Shown here one piece after another: positions 4,972 through 5,967 of a stretch of DNA of 5,967 bases. Every line of letters begins with the position of its first letter. The first letter of the stretch is position 1. The notes beneath the pieces are model-generated. The model did no database searches. It saw only the letters and a list, made by a program, of their open reading frames with translations, and was not told the origin of the DNA. The position numbers and the translations under genes were made by a program. The DNA is from an uncultured Brachyspira sp. GTDB taxonomy: Bacteria; Spirochaetota; Brachyspiria; Brachyspirales; Brachyspiraceae. The stretch lies in the NCBI GenBank assembly GCA_934725525.1, contig CAKVCG010000107.1, positions 1 through 5,967 of the forward strand, written 5' to 3'.

Positions 4972-5967
4972 TCAAGCCAAATTTTTTAACATTTTATTTA
5001 AAGATATTGCTCCTCTTTTTCCCGCTTCGCCTCTATACATATAAGCTTCTTCTTTAACTTTCAAAATATTTTCTTTTAAGTTTTTATTGTTTATAGTTTC
5101 ATTAACTATATTTGCAATTTTAGAAAAATTATTCTCGTCTAAAGAAACGGAAATTTTAGGCAGAGTTTTAAAACTCCAAGTTTCGTCTTTAAGTTCGATT
5201 GCATCGGTTCCTCTTTTATCGAAAGTAAAACTCGGTATTATAGTAGGTTTTTCAAAAAGAAAAGCGTAATCGAATATGACTCCCGAAAAATCCGAAAGCA
5301 TCACATCGGCTCGGGATAGAGATAATATATTATCGACATCAAAATCCCATTCCAAATTTTTATTTTCTTTATATTTGGTTTTTAATTTTTCAATCAATTC
5401 TTTTTCCGCTATTAAAGATTGAGGATGAGGACGAATTATACAGTAAAAATCGTTTTCCAAAATCGCGTCTATAAGTTTATCGCCAAATCTTGTGAGTAAT
5501 CCGTTCATTCCCCAAGAAGGCGCGATTAAAACCGTCCTTTTATCGTTATTATTTTTAAATTTGCTTTTAATTTCCGCAATTTCTTTTTTCTTTTCAAGTT
5601 CGTCCAAATAAGTGCTTCCTATAATATCGAGTTCTTTTATTTTCGTTCCTCTCAAATTTTCAAGCTCTCTAATATCGTCAATTTGATTTTTACCGTTGAG
5701 CAAAACCGCGTCGAAAAAATCTAAAGAATAAAGACAGTATAAAGCTGACTCGCTCGGAGCATGCATTATATGAACATATTTCTTTACTCCTTTTGATTTT
5801 TTAAGTTGAAACACATCCAAATTCGGAGTAGTCATTAAACAAATATCCGTTTCGATAAAATTCAATTTAGCATAAGCCTTATTTCCCGTCCCTATAAATT
5901 CGCTTTTAAGAAAATCGCTTTTTATTTCAAAAATTTTATCGTCTTCGCTTGAGCTATAATAAATTGT
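4972..5967 (-). CDS. CDP-glycerol glycerophosphotransferase-like protein, C-terminal 331 residues (start outside window)
   Basis: The frame is open to the right edge, so the start is off-window. A TTG at 5865 would open a 297-residue protein but is not the start: the 34 residues before it (IYYSSSEDDKIFEI... FIGTGNKAYAKL) are clearly family sequence. The protein resembles the CDP-glycerol:polyol glycerophosphotransferase domain of TagB/TagF. In window numbering: LMTTPNLDVFQLKKS (44-58), YVHIMHAPSES (64-74) with a conserved His, IAPSWG (148-153), a RPHP motif (179-182) corresponding to the second functional His of the family, and the signature SDFSGVIFDYAFLFEKP (225-241). Family members move glycerol- or ribitol-phosphate from a CDP carrier onto lipid-linked glycans at the inner membrane face. 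No wall teichoic acid is expected in a Gram-negative-type spirochaete, so a surface glycan or glycolipid acceptor is more likely. It stops 36 bases before licCA. Family call is good; donor and acceptor are inferred. Confidence 0.85.
   Translation of the reverse strand, partial: TIYYSSSEDDKIFEIKSDFLKSEFIGTGNKAYAKLNFIETDICLMTTPNLDVFQLKKSKGVKKYVHIMHAPSESALYCLYSLDFFDAVLLNGKNQIDDIRELENLRGTKIKELDIIGSTYLDELEKKKEIAEIKSKFKNNNDKRTVLIAPSWGMNGLLTRFGDKLIDAILENDFYCIIRPHPQSLIAEKELIEKLKTKYKENKNLEWDFDVDNILSLSRADVMLSDFSGVIFDYAFLFEKPTIIPSFTFDKRGTDAIELKDETWSFKTLPKISVSLDENNFSKIANIVNETINNKNLKENILKVKEEAYMYRGEAGKRGAISLNKMLKNLA

Noticed and set aside
5087..5269. Plus-strand open frame of 60 codons
   Set aside because: Antisense to the glycerophosphotransferase-like gene, including part of its conserved region.
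5863..5865. TTG as the start of the glycerophosphotransferase-like gene
   Set aside because: The frame continues open to the window edge and the upstream residues match the family, so the true start is outside.

Overview
The window looks like chromosome from an AT-rich, anaerobe-type bacterium, most plausibly a spirochaete of the Brachyspira/Treponema kind. This rests on three things: low GC with A/T-ending codons, a BatA-type von Willebrand A protein, and a fused LicC-LicA enzyme of the sort known from treponemes. The genus is an inference, not something the sequence proves. No insertion sequence, CRISPR array, rRNA or phage gene is visible.

Layout from left to right: (1) 1-653, minus strand, the N-terminal half of adenylosuccinate lyase (purB), cut by the window edge. 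(2) 783-1970, minus, a 66-residue two-helix membrane protein directly abutting batA (stop and start codons adjacent, TAAATG). (3) 2023-2107, minus, tRNA-Leu(UAA) with a clear promoter just upstream and no obvious terminator after it, so it may lead the transcript into the membrane-protein pair. (4) 2173-2913, minus, a divergent PP2C-type phosphatase in which one canonical metal-binding Asp appears to be Asn. (5) 2914-3057, a compact divergent control region with two back-to-back sigma70-like promoters and a perfect 16-bp palindrome at the predicted start of the phosphatase transcript. (6) 3058-3453, plus strand, an unrecognised soluble protein whose start is odd: a strong Shine-Dalgarno is followed by ATT, not ATG, GTG or TTG in frame. 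(7) 3475-4935 and 4972-5967, minus, a LicC-LicA fusion (choline kinase plus CTP:phosphocholine cytidylyltransferase) preceded by a CDP-glycerol glycerophosphotransferase-like protein that is open through the right edge.

Functionally the right third is a surface-polymer or phospholipid headgroup module: one enzyme makes CDP-choline (or a close relative) and its neighbour belongs to a family that transfers polyol-phosphates from CDP carriers. The left half is a housekeeping/envelope strip (purB, batA, tRNA). The middle is the least explained part: a PP2C-like protein with an altered active site, divergent from an orphan gene, sharing a promoter region with a candidate operator. Nothing here is clearly a new defence or mobile system; the middle divergent pair is the best candidate for something undescribed.
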